A stretch of 64,000 nucleotides of DNA, taken from NCBI RefSeq assembly GCF_023520895.1, contig NZ_CP026029.1:372001-436000 (forward strand). The letters are read 5' to 3'. Below the pieces are notes generated by a model that saw nothing but the letters and a program-made list of their open reading frames with translations, did not search any database and had not been told where the DNA came from. The position numbers and the translations under genes were made by a program. This document shows positions 53,888 to 63,062 of the stretch, piece by piece (the first letter of the stretch is position 1; every line of letters starts with the position of its first letter). The stretch is from Paenibacillus sp. PK3_47. GTDB taxonomy: Bacteria > Bacillota > Bacilli > Paenibacillales > Paenibacillaceae.

Positions 53888-54508
53888 TTACTCCTGGCGC
53901 TTGAAATGTGTGCAGAGAGTCTGAACAGCATTCTCCGGCATTACGGACTTGCCGTATTCCTCCAGAACAGCTTCGGTTACCGAAGAGGAATCGCCGAATT
54001 CAGACAATACGGCCACAAGGCCGGATAAAGCTGTCTCGGATTCTTCGAAGTCCTTCGGATCGAAGTAAAGGTACCATTTATCATTATAAGAATACAGTTT
54101 CCCCTGAGAAGTAATATTGCCGATGAGTACATGTGCCGCTTCAACCAGAACTTCAAAATCGCGGAATGCATACACAATGGAGTCGCTTTGTTCCAGAGTA
54201 ACTTCCATTTCATAAATCTCTTCAGGCAATTCTTCTTCCCCGGACGCACCGTACTGATGGTGATCATATTTCCCCCGGGTCACAATTACGACCATACCTT
54301 GCGCGGGCATTGCGAACACTTCCACGGCAAGCGGACCGGTTGCGTCAAAACCAAGTTCACTGTACGCCTGGTCCATCATCTCCGTGAACAGGTCATGCAC
54401 CTTGGGAACTTCCTGCCACATATCTTCCTTCTGGATGCCCCGCTCGCTCAGGTCGTCAAAAGTGAGGAAAATCCGTATCTTATCTTGACTTAATCGCTCT
54501 ATTCTCAT
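53888..54508 (-). CDS. mecA: Adapter protein MecA
   Basis: MecA delivers substrates such as ComK to ClpCP and helps assemble ClpC. The 206-residue protein has the N-terminal substrate-binding domain (MRIERLSQDKIRIFLTFDDL) and a C-terminal ClpC-binding domain (about 110-205). A low-complexity acidic linker follows residue 80 (GASGEEELPEEIYE). The ATG lies behind AAGGAGG. Confidence 0.94.
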   Translation of the reverse strand: MRIERLSQDKIRIFLTFDDLSERGIQKEDMWQEVPKVHDLFTEMMDQAYSELGFDATGPLAVEVFAMPAQGMVVIVTRGKYDHHQYGASGEEELPEEIYEMEVTLEQSDSIVYAFRDFEVLVEAAHVLIGNITSQGKLYSYNDKWYLYFDPKDFEESETALSGLVAVLSEFGDSSSVTEAVLEEYGKSVMPENAVQTLCTHFKRQE

Positions 54509-54670
54509 GACAGGATCCTCCTTTTGCAAGCTCATTTAATATTAATGTATGATGAGTCCCGAGTAATGAGCCAAAAATGGTTACTATGTATGTATGTTAT
54601 CATTTTGCAGCGACAAATGCACGTAAATAAATATATTAAATCACCCAATTGCCCGGGACTTGAAGAAAAA

Positions 54671-54710
54671 AGAATCATTTTGCGGATGGAATCATCCCCA
54701 AAATGATTCT
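54671..54710 (-). terminator. Terminator after the small anchored protein gene
   Basis: A perfect 11-bp stem AGAATCATTTT/AAAATGATTCT with an 18-nt loop followed by T6 on the minus strand. Confidence 0.85.
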
Positions 54711-54727
54711 GCGGCTGTGCTTTGCGG

Positions 54728-55099
54728 TTACAAACCGGGTATTGATGTGTGTGTTTCCTTCAGCACTTTCTCTACTTCAAGCTTTACGTCCGGATTGCTG
54801 CGGATGAAGTCCTTGAGCAGATTGAGATTGGATTCTTTGGATTGAAGCGAAGACTCGGTCTTGTGCACAGTACCTGTACCTGCGGCATGCGAGCCGTTGT
54901 CACTTGCACCGGATGCTGAAGTGCTGCCGAACCCGGTCATGGCCATATCCAGAATTTTTTCCTTCGCTTTTTCACCCGCTCCCTGCAACGAGCCTCCGGA
55001 TGAAGACAGTGAAGACAGCATACCGCTGCGTTTCTTGGACATGATCATGCTTGCGGCTGCACCCAGCACCACTCCGCATAAAAATGACGAAGTATTCAT
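54728..55099 (-). CDS. Small anchored protein of unknown function (YtxH-like start)
   Basis: A 123-residue protein. Residues 5-22 form a short hydrophobic anchor (FLCGVVLGAAASMIMSKK) of the kind seen in YtxH proteins, followed by a Ser/Gly-rich linker and a helical C-terminus (about 85-115). GGAGG lies 8 bases before the ATG. It diverges from the deacetylase gene. No function is assigned. Confidence 0.7.
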   Translation of the reverse strand: MNTSSFLCGVVLGAAASMIMSKKRSGMLSSLSSSGGSLQGAGEKAKEKILDMAMTGFGSTSASGASDNGSHAAGTGTVHKTESSLQSKESNLNLLKDFIRSNPDVKLEVEKVLKETHTSIPGL

Positions 55100-55184
55100 A
55101 TCTCTAACCTCCTTGTATGATAAAATCAAGCTTAGTGTTCGCGGAAAGATTCACACTCATACAGTCCTGCAACAAGAAAGTGAG

Positions 55185-56135
55185 ATGAAAAAAGTGGTTA
55201 AAGCGACATCCTTGCTGCTGCTTGCGGCCGTTTTGCTGACAGCCTGCAGCAGCGGAGATAACGGAAGCACAGAGCAAAGCAGCCCGCAGCCGACGGCGGC
55301 GGCAACACAAGAGGCAGCAGCGCCAGCATCATCAGAGCCGCAGGAAACTGCGGGAACAACTGCAAGTCCATCGCCTGAGCCGGCTTCTGCGGCTTCAGCA
55401 AGTCCCGGCACCGGCAGCACAGCAGGCGTAGAAGCACCTGCAGCCACAGGCACCCCGGCTCCAGGCGGACAAGCCTCCGCAGAAGAAGTACCGGTGCTGT
55501 ATCATATGAACAAAAATTATGATATTGTCCCGAATGAGGAAGGGACGGACAAAAAGGTCGTCCTGCTGACCTTCGATGACGGCCCGAAGGAAGCCGGGCT
55601 GATCCATTCCTTAATGGACACACTGGACAAGCATCAGGCAAAGGCTATTTTCTTTATCAACGGCTACCGTGTGCAGGAGCATCCGGAACTGCTGGAGCTG
55701 CTCCATTCCCGCGGCGGCATCATCGGCAACCACAGCTGGGATCATATTGTCCTGAAGGACAAATCCTATACGGAAGTGAAGAAGCAGCTTGAGGACGTCC
55801 AGAACATTGTCAAGGAGGTTACCGGCGAAGCTCCGCAGTTCTTCCGCCCTCCGCATGGCGCAGGCGGCGATGTAGGCAAAAAGGTGGCCGCAGAGAACGG
55901 AATGCTGTACATGACGTGGTCCGTAGGATCACTGGACTGGGAAATGAAAGAGAAGGATACCGGCAAAACCGAAACGCTGATCAAGAATGTGACCGACCAG
56001 CTGCATTCCGGCAGCAATATTCTGATGCATGAGCTTCCGTGGACTGCGGAAGCCCTCGATCAACTGCTGACTACACTGGAAGGCAAAGGCTACAGCTTTG
56101 TTGATCCCCGCAGCATCGAGCTGGAAATGCGCTGA
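55185..56135 (+). CDS. Polysaccharide deacetylase lipoprotein
   Basis: A 316-residue exported lipoprotein. The signal ends at LTAC (Cys about residue 20), followed by a 75-residue Ala/Ser/Pro/Thr-rich linker. The NodB domain (about 120-300) has LTFDDGPKE with both Asp residues, the metal-binding NHSWDH, FRPPHGAG, and the late LMHEL motif. It probably deacetylates peptidoglycan or a related glycan. The true start is ATG 55185; a much longer upstream frame is antisense to the neighbouring gene. Confidence 0.9.
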   Translation: MKKVVKATSLLLLAAVLLTACSSGDNGSTEQSSPQPTAAATQEAAAPASSEPQETAGTTASPSPEPASAASASPGTGSTAGVEAPAATGTPAPGGQASAEEVPVLYHMNKNYDIVPNEEGTDKKVVLLTFDDGPKEAGLIHSLMDTLDKHQAKAIFFINGYRVQEHPELLELLHSRGGIIGNHSWDHIVLKDKSYTEVKKQLEDVQNIVKEVTGEAPQFFRPPHGAGGDVGKKVAAENGMLYMTWSVGSLDWEMKEKDTGKTETLIKNVTDQLHSGSNILMHELPWTAEALDQLLTTLEGKGYSFVDPRSIELEMR

Positions 56136-56228
56136 TCAGCTCTTTAAATGTAACAAGAGGCTGTCCCATAAGTAGATATTCTACTGGTAGTGACAGGCTC
56201 ATTCTCTTCTCAAAAGTCTAAAATTGAA

Positions 56229-56271
56229 GCAGAGCAGCGATTCTCCGGTTATTGGAGAATCGCTGCTCTGC
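56229..56271 (-). terminator. 18-bp hairpin at the transposase stop
   Basis: A perfect 18-bp stem with a 7-nt loop; the transposase stop codon lies in the loop. Terminator-like on both strands (GTTTTT on plus). Confidence 0.75.
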
Positions 56272-57603
56272 GTTTTTGGTCATTTGCAGCTTGTTTCAAT
56301 AGATTATGGGCAAGCGAAAGCCAACCGATCTCAAGCGTCACTTTTTCCATGCCGCGAAGCAGAAAACGCCGGAAGCCCCGGTTGTTCTTCAGTTGTCCAA
56401 ATACACTTTCCGGTTCCGTCATTCGACGTACAGCCAAGAGGTACCCCTCCTCGCTTTGCAGTCGTTCCTGAGCTTGCTTCTGGTACCGTAAGCGCTCCAA
56501 GCTCACCACGACTTCCCGATTTCCACTTGCCTTTGTACAGCTTTCTTTTAGCAGACATCCTTCGCAGCTCTGACTTCGGTAATGACGTTTTCGGATTTCA
56601 TATCCACTTGCTAAGATTTCGGTGCTCTCTTTGCGGAAATGCAGCGTCTGTCCGGCCACGCATGTCCAGTGTTCCTTTGTTTCGTCGTACGTCCAGTTCT
56701 CTATCTTTCCCGCATTTGTTTTCCATGCTTTGCTCTTTTCCTTGTGGTAGCTACCGTACTTCACCACCGCCTGCATCTCTTCCTTTTCCAGATAGGCGTA
56801 GTTTTCCTCGCTGCCGTAACCTGCATCCGCATTGACCGTCTTTGGCCGTTTTCCGAGGAGTTGTTGCGCTTTTTCCATATGCGGCTGTAAACAGCGGAAG
56901 TAGGTCGGTCTTTGGTGTAGGCTGTAGGCTAAAATAAATTGGTTTTCGGTCCCGATTTGCACATTGTATCCCGGTTTCAACTGGCCATTTCGCATGTGGT
57001 CTTCTTTCATCCGCATAAACGTTGCATCTGGATCGGTCTTGCTGAAACTGTTCCGGTCACCAAGCAGCTTTTGGTATTGTTCGTACTTCAGCAGCCGGGA
57101 AGCAAATCCTTACGCAGCTTCCGGAATGCTTATAAACTGCTTTGCCCCAAACAAAGGTGTAGCGGTTGGCATTGGCCTCCATCTTGGTGCCATCCACAAA
57201 GTAATGCTCCAGGGACACGTAATTTTCGTCAACCAGAAACTGAAGCACGGCGGTAAATACCATTTCCAGAACACTCCTCATCCGCTGGGAACGGAAGCGA
57301 TTAAGGGTGCGGAAGCCGGGACGTTGCCGTCCGGCCAGCCACATGAAAGGGATGTTCTCTCGCAAGGCTTTAGCGATTTGACGAGACGAATAGATCCGCT
57401 GAGTATAAGCGTAAATAATGACTTTGGTAAGCATCTTAGGGTGGTAGGTGTCGCGGCCACCGCCGGGATAGGCCGCGTCAAAGATGGCATCGTCCAGCCG
57501 CTCTACGGCAGCATTCACGACACGAGCAAGGTGGTTGCCCTGGAATATCTTCTTCCAGATCCATTGGCAAGCAAAGTCGGTCCATGGTATATTGAATGTA
57601 CAA
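56249..57603 (-). pseudogene. IS1182-family transposase, frameshifted and internally deleted
   Basis: The reading starts at TTG 57603 with GGAGAGG upstream. A one-base shift near 57550 moves from a frame ending in DLEEDIPG to the frame beginning GNHLARVVNAAVERL. The next intact piece runs to KAVYKH (about 57130), including the catalytic-type VDGTKMEANANRYTFVW. The expected linker is then mostly missing, with a remnant AFRKLRKDLLP in another frame. A further shift leads to LLKYEQYQKLLGDRNSFSKT and the C-terminal piece (MRMKEDHMRNGQ to the end), with NADAGYGSEENY. At least three lesions make it non-functional. Confidence 0.88.
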
Positions 57604-57604
57604 A

Positions 57605-57663
57605 AGAAACCTCTCCTTTAAAATGGTTGTGTGGTAACTCCATTTTACCAAAGAGTGGTTTCT
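57605..57663 (-). promoter_or_regulatory. Hairpin over the transposase ribosome-binding site
   Basis: AGAAACC (57605-57611) pairs with GGTTTCT (57657-57663), and AAAATGG with CCATTTT inside, with mismatches between. The structure enclosing GGAGAGG would hide the transposase start in read-through transcripts, a known control in many insertion sequences. Confidence 0.55.
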
Positions 57664-57756
57664 TTTTTGTATCTTTTAAAAATTGTAGAGATTCGTTTTC
57701 CGCTTAAACAGTGGAGAGGACGGACTGATTGTGGAAAAGCGGCAGCGGTCGCCTTG

Positions 57757-57816
57757 GTCTCCGGATTTTCACCGCTAAGGGGAATGAAAAAAATCTGGAG
57801 AGCACAGCGATTGGAA
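57757..57816 (-). repeat. Dispersed intergenic repeat, copy B
   Basis: Inverse copy of the element at 28389-28453; both contain CAGATTT...CGGTKGAAATCCGGWGAC. The rest of 57664-57875 shows no gene. Confidence 0.6.
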
Positions 57817-57875
57817 CAACGGTCCGTTCGCGGAGCGTCCACCCAAGTGAACACATACCTCCTACTCCAAAATAA

Positions 57876-57917
57876 GGGGTGTCCCAAGCAGCCATTTCAT
57901 GGCTTTTGGGACACCCC
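57876..57917 (-). terminator. Terminator after the metallophosphoesterase gene
   Basis: A perfect 12-bp outer stem GGGGTGTCCCAA/TTGGGACACCCC with an inner GCCAT/ATGGC stem, then TTATTTT on the minus strand. Confidence 0.85.
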
Positions 57918-57942
57918 CTTGTTTGTTTACGGCGGTTTCCTT

Positions 57943-58812
57943 CTAATGCCAGGGATCCGGCCGGGCACTTCCATCCTGTCCCCTGCGGAGGGTCAGCACA
58001 TGCATTTCGGACGGGCTGCGCCAGCGCACCGGCAGGTGCGCGGTTCCGAACCCCCGGCTGATCAGGAGCTTCGCTTGAGCGCCGGAGCCGTCACCTTTGG
58101 CATAATTATAATGACCGGCATTATAACGCTTATAGAACGGATCAGCATGCATGCTGATTCCGAAAGGCAGCACGACCTGGCCGCCATGCGTATGGCCGGC
58201 CAGAACCAGATCGGCAGGCAAAGTCTTCTGCTGTGACAGCCACAAAGGGTCATGAACGAGTATAATCCTGAAAAGCAAAGCTTCCTGCGGGGATACAGGC
58301 GGCAAAGGAGCGTAGGCCTTCTTGCCGCCTTTCTTCGGGAAGTCTACTCCGGTAAGCAGCAGGGTTGCTCCGTCCCGTTCAATCACAGCATTCTCATCGA
58401 CCAGCAGCCGGGCACCGCTGCCGCGGATAATATTATCCGCAAGCGTAATATTCGTACGGTAATCATGATTCCCGTGAACTGCATACACAGGGGCCAGCGA
58501 GGCCAGGAAGGCCATATTGTCGGCCAGACGTTCTACCTTATTGCCCTTCTCTGTCATATCACCACCAAGAAATACCGCATCTACCCGGCCCTTATAAGGC
58601 TCAAGCAGATCCTTCGGCAATCTGCGCCGGTGAATATCAGTGATGAACAAAATGCGGTATCCGTCAAATGGTTCAGGCAGTGAATCCAGCAATATTTCCT
58701 CGGCAATAATGTTCTTCTTAAAGGCTGCAGCGACCATAACCGTTCCCGCCAGAACAAACAGCAGGAAGACAACAGCTATAACAGCAAGTATCCATTCCAT
58801 TACCATCACCAT
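57943..58812 (-). CDS. Membrane-anchored metallophosphoesterase
   Basis: A 289-residue protein with one N-terminal membrane helix (about 5-28) and a calcineurin-like phosphoesterase domain. Metal motifs in order: DIHRRR (about 58), GGDMTEKG (about 83), GNHDYR (about 114), HD near 185, and GHTHGGQ (about 203). It resembles the YkuE/YaeI group, some of which act on lipid-linked substrates; the substrate here is unknown. The start overlaps the upstream gene's end (ATGGTGA). Confidence 0.9.
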   Translation of the reverse strand: MVMVMEWILAVIAVVFLLFVLAGTVMVAAAFKKNIIAEEILLDSLPEPFDGYRILFITDIHRRRLPKDLLEPYKGRVDAVFLGGDMTEKGNKVERLADNMAFLASLAPVYAVHGNHDYRTNITLADNIIRGSGARLLVDENAVIERDGATLLLTGVDFPKKGGKKAYAPLPPVSPQEALLFRIILVHDPLWLSQQKTLPADLVLAGHTHGGQVVLPFGISMHADPFYKRYNAGHYNYAKGDGSGAQAKLLISRGFGTAHLPVRWRSPSEMHVLTLRRGQDGSARPDPWH

Positions 58813-59177
58813 AATGTATCAAGCGGAGGAGCTCCTTTAACTCCCCACACTACAAGCGAAACTACCAGTGCCACAAACATCACTATCAGCGAATTCACAA
58901 AGATTTTGCTCAGACGGATGCGTTCGGACGGATAAGTGTCTGTCCGGGAAGGCGTGCCTTCCTGATCCTTGGCCGGCTGTTCCGGCTGTACCGTGCGCCT
59001 TGATCCCGATCCTGAATGTCTGGCCTTTCTGGATAAATTGCCCGGAACCGGAACAGGCGCTTCCGCAGGTGAAGAAGATACAGCCCGGTTCCGATGTTTT
59101 TTATCTTTGACAGAAGCCTGGCCTTCCCCCTTATACTGTTTCTGGCGGGTTCTTACCCGGCTTAACCCCTCGCTCAT
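58806..59177 (-). CDS. Small membrane protein with a basic cytoplasmic N-terminus
   Basis: A 123-residue protein. Residues 1-95 are hydrophilic, basic and disordered (many Arg, Lys, Ser), and one membrane helix (about 97-117: IFVNSLIVMFVALVVSLVVWG) ends the chain. ATGA overlap with the upstream CPBP gene and overlap with the downstream phosphoesterase suggest one transcript. No known family is recognised. Confidence 0.7.
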   Translation of the reverse strand: MSEGLSRVRTRQKQYKGEGQASVKDKKHRNRAVSSSPAEAPVPVPGNLSRKARHSGSGSRRTVQPEQPAKDQEGTPSRTDTYPSERIRLSKIFVNSLIVMFVALVVSLVVWGVKGAPPLDTLW

Positions 59178-59767
59178 GATTCCCTCCTGTAGCGGATCAC
59201 CAGGCCTGAGAACAGGTCTATGAAGAAATGACATAGAATTGGTGCCCAGATCGTTCCTGAATGAATGTAGATATACCCAAGACCGTAGCTGCTGAGGAAC
59301 ACCCAGCCGGTTGGTACCCAGTGCCTTAGATAACGCACATGTATAAGTGCAAATATGATACTTGTCCAATAAGGTCCGAACGCATACTGTATGGCTCCTC
59401 GGAACAGCAGCTCTTCGCATACGGATACAACAGCCGCAATGATAACAATGTGCCACAACGGCCTTTTGCCGAATAATAGTTCGTTTATCCCTCCGTCATC
59501 CATGCTGTCTTCTGGTACAATATGGGTCAGGATGAAATCTACAACAAGCATAACAGCCGCCAGTCCAAGCCCCCAATATATAAATTTGTAGCCGGCCGGA
59601 AAATTTAATATGTCAAAGGGATTTCTTTTCTGCAATAATATCCATATCAGACCGATAAATAAAGTAAGGCCCTGCGTAATATAGAGATTAACCAGCAGCA
59701 GCTTGTCTGTTAACATCTGGGGATCGGCTTTTTTGATCTTGATGTCGCCAAATTTGAATTTTTTCAT
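59174..59767 (-). CDS. CPBP-family intramembrane metalloprotease
   Basis: A 197-residue membrane protein with about five helices. The CPBP (CAAX protease/bacteriocin-processing) motifs are EELLFRG (about 123-129), FALIHVRY (about 143-150) and HFFIDLF (about 183-189). Members cleave membrane or prenylated substrates, or give bacteriocin self-immunity. The target is unknown; its operon partners are a small membrane protein and a phosphoesterase. Confidence 0.88.
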   Translation of the reverse strand: MKKFKFGDIKIKKADPQMLTDKLLLVNLYITQGLTLFIGLIWILLQKRNPFDILNFPAGYKFIYWGLGLAAVMLVVDFILTHIVPEDSMDDGGINELLFGKRPLWHIVIIAAVVSVCEELLFRGAIQYAFGPYWTSIIFALIHVRYLRHWVPTGWVFLSSYGLGYIYIHSGTIWAPILCHFFIDLFSGLVIRYRRES

Positions 59768-59834
59768 CGTAACCTGCCTGTTCTATATTGATTTACATAA
59801 GATTATTTCCCTAGAAGAAGGAGCACTAATAATT

Positions 59835-60743
59835 ATGAACAGCCGTACCTCCCGCACTCAAATGCTGTACACGCTTGGCTTTTTATTCTTTCTGATCTGC
59901 GCATTCGCCGCTTTCTTTACAGGGGTAAAGGTCGGAGCAGACAAAACCGAGGCTAAATACGCTCACCTGACTGACACTGAGGGGGCCCCGGAGGAATTCT
60001 CCGGCTCTTACCAGCAGCAGGATCTTGTTACTTTCTATCATAACGTATTTTTGCCTTATCGGGAATTCAAGCGCAACTGGAGCCGCGAGGTAGAGGGTCT
60101 CGCACGCAGTACAGATGCCCGCCAGAACGCAGCAACGCTCAAGAATCTAAGTATTCTGGCAGATAAGCAGTATGCCAAGGTAACACAGGATTCGATCTTC
60201 AGCAGCTCGCCGCTGCTGTACCAGTCCCAGCTTAATATTCTTAAGAGCCTTACGCTCTTCTCCCAGGCTTCCAGCAAGGTGACTGCCGGCAATTCCGGTT
60301 CAGAGACTGCCAAAGCGCTCAAGAATGACAACTTTACGGCAAGTGCGATCAAATTCGGGCTGCTCGCCCAGAACGGTTTTTACGAGTCGATGCTGAAGTG
60401 GGGCGCCAAGACAGACAGTAAGATCCCTGCCGATCCCGGCGAAATGAAAACTTTGACGTTTGTGGGCTGGAAAAAGATGCCCCTGCTGCAGAAGAATGCT
60501 TTTATCTCAAATATGATGCTGAACCGCGGGATCTATGCCGGTTATGATCCGCAGGACATCACAGCCAAGATCGATGACATGATCTACTCCGGAACAGCCA
60601 ACAGCCTGCAGCTTAAGGATGTGCAATCCTCTGTAAATCTGCTGGTTTCTACCGGGGCAGTACAGGAGCAGGATTTTATGAAGTGGCGCGAACAGTATTA
60701 CGGCAAGGAAATCATGCCGCAGCTGCCCTTTTTCTATGAGTAG
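59835..60743 (+). CDS. Exported or anchored protein of unknown function
   Basis: A 302-residue protein with an N-terminal hydrophobic helix (about 11-31) and a long helical, probably extracytoplasmic, remainder. No lipobox, enzyme motif or repeat is visible. The start ATG follows AAGGAG by 11 bases. It diverges from the CPBP gene and lies upstream of the serA leader. I do not recognise a family. Confidence 0.72.
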   Translation: MNSRTSRTQMLYTLGFLFFLICAFAAFFTGVKVGADKTEAKYAHLTDTEGAPEEFSGSYQQQDLVTFYHNVFLPYREFKRNWSREVEGLARSTDARQNAATLKNLSILADKQYAKVTQDSIFSSSPLLYQSQLNILKSLTLFSQASSKVTAGNSGSETAKALKNDNFTASAIKFGLLAQNGFYESMLKWGAKTDSKIPADPGEMKTLTFVGWKKMPLLQKNAFISNMMLNRGIYAGYDPQDITAKIDDMIYSGTANSLQLKDVQSSVNLLVSTGAVQEQDFMKWREQYYGKEIMPQLPFFYE

Positions 60744-60809
60744 CACCAGTTATTGCATCATAACGAAAAACGGAGCTCACTTCAAGGCGCGCAAGGGATA
60801 ATAAGACTA

Positions 60810-60839
60810 TTGACACATCTGGCACCACCATGTTACATT
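60810..60839 (+). promoter_or_regulatory. Promoter of the serA leader
   Basis: TTGACA (60810-60815) followed after 17-18 bases by TTACAT/TACATT, just before the T-box leader. Confidence 0.6.
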
Positions 60840-60845
60840 ATGAAA

Positions 60846-61112
60846 AATTAATCAAGTAAAACCGATGATGGAACAAAGATCCTGAAAGTCTTCAGAGAGC
60901 CGGTGGGTGGTGCAAACCGGTGGCGGACAGATATCTTTAGCGCTCCTGAGATATTGTATCGAACGTTACAGTAGATGCAATCGGATCACTCCGTTACCAG
61001 TGTGGCCTTACGGCCAATGAGGCTGCTCCTTCAAAAGTTGCAGTGAATTAGGGTGGTACCACGACAACTCTCGTCCCTTACTACGGCAGTAGTATGGGGT
61101 TGGGAGTTTTTT
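60846..61112 (+). promoter_or_regulatory. T-box riboswitch for serA
   Basis: The invariant T-box core AGGGTGGTACCACG is at 61050-61063 and is followed by the terminator (about 61067-61112, ending GGGAGTTTTTTT). Stem I is recognisable from the AGAGAGCCGGTGGGTGGTGCAAACCGGTG region (60894-60922) and stem III from GGCCTTACGGCC. The likely specifier loop (about 60936-60950) contains AGC (60939-60941) and TCC (60944-60946), both serine codons. Uncharged tRNA-Ser would then stabilise the antiterminator and turn on serA. Confidence 0.9.
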
Positions 61113-61321
61113 TGTTACCCGGATTCTGTCCTCAGGCTAAAAGGCCCATGTGCCCGGCTTCACCGTACTGCTGCACCGTCCTTCTTTTGTGCGACAGCGC
61201 GTCGCAACGTTATTAGGCTTAATGACATTGTAATCCCGTTTGATGCTTCAGGTACTGCGGATAGCCCACCAGGGCTTCCTCAAGATATTTAGCTTTTCAA
61301 TTATAAGGGGGACTAGAAACC

Positions 61322-62914
61322 ATGTTCAAAGTATTAGTATCGGATCCAATCAGTGATTTGGGCATTCAGCAGTTGATGGACGCAGAAGATGTGACTGTAG
61401 AGAAGAAAACCGGACTTAGTGAAGATGAGCTCGTGGCCATTATCGGGGATTATGACGGACTTCTGGTGCGCAGCCAAACGACTGTTACCGAGAAAATTAT
61501 CGCTGCCGGCACCAGACTGAAGGTTATCGGACGCGCCGGTGTCGGTGTCGATAACATCAAGCTGGAGGCTGCAACACAGCACGGTGTTGTAGTTATCAAT
61601 GCACCTGACGGAAATACGATCACAACCTGTGAGCACGCTTTTGCCATGATGATGGCGCTCGCCCGCCACATTCCGCAGGCCTATGCCAAGACCATTAACG
61701 GTATCTGGGACAGAAAAACCTTCCTTGGTGTCGAACTGCGCGGCAAAACGCTGGGCGTACTGGGGATGGGACGGATCGGCAGCGAAGTAGCGAAACGTGC
61801 CAAAGCGTTCGGGATGAACATTCTGGCCTATGATCCGTTCCTGACTGCTGACCGTGCGGAGAAGCTGGAAGTGAAGCTGGCTTCTGTTGATGATATCGTC
61901 CGCGGCGCAGATTTCATCACTGTGCATACACCGCTGACTCCGGAGACACGGCACATGATCTCCCGTCCGCAGTTCGAGGTGATGAAAAAAGGCATGCGGA
62001 TCGTCAACTGTGCGCGCGGCGGAGTGATCGACGAAATGGCGCTGGTTGAAGCCATTGACAGCGGTATTGTTGCCGGAGCAGCCTTTGACGTATTCGAGAA
62101 GGAGCCGCCTCAGCCGGATCACCCGTTCCTCACTCATCCAAAAATCATTGTAACCCCGCATCTGGGCGCCTCCACTGTGGAAGCCCAGGAGAACGTAGCG
62201 ATCGATGTATCGGAGCAGGTGCTGCATATTCTGCGCAATGAGCCGTTCATCAACGCCGTAAACATTCCTCCGGTTGCACCGAGTGTAATGAACAAGCTTC
62301 AGCCGTACTTCACCCTTGGCGAGAAGCTGGGCAGCTTCGCTACACAGCTCGCACATGGTGCGATCAGCGAAATCAATGTAGAATATGCCGGAGATCTCTC
62401 CGATGTGGATACCCAGCCGCTGACCCGTTATATTGTCAAAGGTGTGCTCTCACGCCACTTCGGCAGCGATGTCAACATCGTCAACTCGATGCATCTGGCC
62501 AAAACCCGTGATGTGAACGTAGTTGTAACGAAATCACCCAAGACAAAAGGCTTCACCAACCTGATTACAGTTACGCTCAAAGCCGATCCGGATGAAGAAC
62601 GCCTGGTTGCCGGCACGCTGCTGCAGGGCTACGGGGAACGGATTGTTCAGGTTAACAAATTCCCGGTAGATATCGCTCCGGAAGGCCATCAGCTTGTCAT
62701 TTCCCACAATGACAAACCGGGTATTATCGGCCTTGTCGGTACGCTGCTCGGGGAGAATGATGTGAACATCGCCTCCATGCAGGTAGGCCGCAAAATTGTC
62801 GGCGGTGCCGCAATCATGCTGTTGACCGTTGATAAGGCAGTGCCTCAGGAGGTACTCGTGAAGCTGGCCGGACTTCCGGAAATCAACACTGCTGAGGAGA
62901 TTACCCTGCTCTAA
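61322..62914 (+). CDS. serA: D-3-phosphoglycerate dehydrogenase
   Basis: SerA oxidises 3-phosphoglycerate in the first step of serine synthesis. The 530-residue form has substrate- and NAD-binding domains (GVLGMGRIGSEVAKRAKAFG about 144-163; active-site His in TPHLGAST about 279-286), an intervening domain (about 320-450), and a C-terminal ACT domain (about 455-530: HQLVISHNDKPGIIG) for serine feedback. AGGGGG lies 11 bases before the ATG. Transcription is under the T-box upstream. Confidence 0.97.
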   Translation: MFKVLVSDPISDLGIQQLMDAEDVTVEKKTGLSEDELVAIIGDYDGLLVRSQTTVTEKIIAAGTRLKVIGRAGVGVDNIKLEAATQHGVVVINAPDGNTITTCEHAFAMMMALARHIPQAYAKTINGIWDRKTFLGVELRGKTLGVLGMGRIGSEVAKRAKAFGMNILAYDPFLTADRAEKLEVKLASVDDIVRGADFITVHTPLTPETRHMISRPQFEVMKKGMRIVNCARGGVIDEMALVEAIDSGIVAGAAFDVFEKEPPQPDHPFLTHPKIIVTPHLGASTVEAQENVAIDVSEQVLHILRNEPFINAVNIPPVAPSVMNKLQPYFTLGEKLGSFATQLAHGAISEINVEYAGDLSDVDTQPLTRYIVKGVLSRHFGSDVNIVNSMHLAKTRDVNVVVTKSPKTKGFTNLITVTLKADPDEERLVAGTLLQGYGERIVQVNKFPVDIAPEGHQLVISHNDKPGIIGLVGTLLGENDVNIASMQVGRKIVGGAAIMLLTVDKAVPQEVLVKLAGLPEINTAEEITLL

Positions 62915-62948
62915 TCCTGTTTATGCAATTTTTATAATAGTGTAAAAT

Positions 62949-62998
62949 AACCGCTCCTTAGAAATGAGGCATTTGCCTCCATCTTCTAAGGAGCGGTT
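62949..62998 (+). terminator. Terminator after serA
   Basis: A perfect 15-bp outer stem with an inner GAGGC/GCCTC stem, followed by TGTTTG. Confidence 0.8.
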
Positions 62999-63062
62999 TG
63001 TTTGTAGTATAATTTTATAAATATATCATCTGTCATTTAAAGTTCCGGAAGGAGAATACCAC

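Larger units (their letters stand above)
56205..57640 (-). mobile_element. IS1182-type insertion sequence, degenerate
   Basis: The segment holds a transposase of the IS1182 group in pieces, a hairpin at its downstream end and an upstream hairpin over the translation start. I could not find a matching pair of terminal inverted repeats, so the ends are approximate. A candidate left border sequence GAGGCTGTCCCATAAG (about 56157) also forms part of a hairpin. No target-site duplication was identified. Confidence 0.7.

Noticed and set aside
54861..55184. Upstream extension of the polysaccharide deacetylase gene
   Set aside because: The extension runs antisense through the divergent small gene and would bury the lipoprotein signal peptide inside the protein.
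57876..57917. Right terminal inverted repeat of the insertion sequence
   Set aside because: It resembles the left GGCTGTCCCA-type sequence, but it is one half of a complete 12-bp terminator hairpin for the metallophosphoesterase gene.
61334..62356. A 340-codon frame antisense to serA
   Set aside because: serA is certain, and the antisense product shows no family pattern or start signal.
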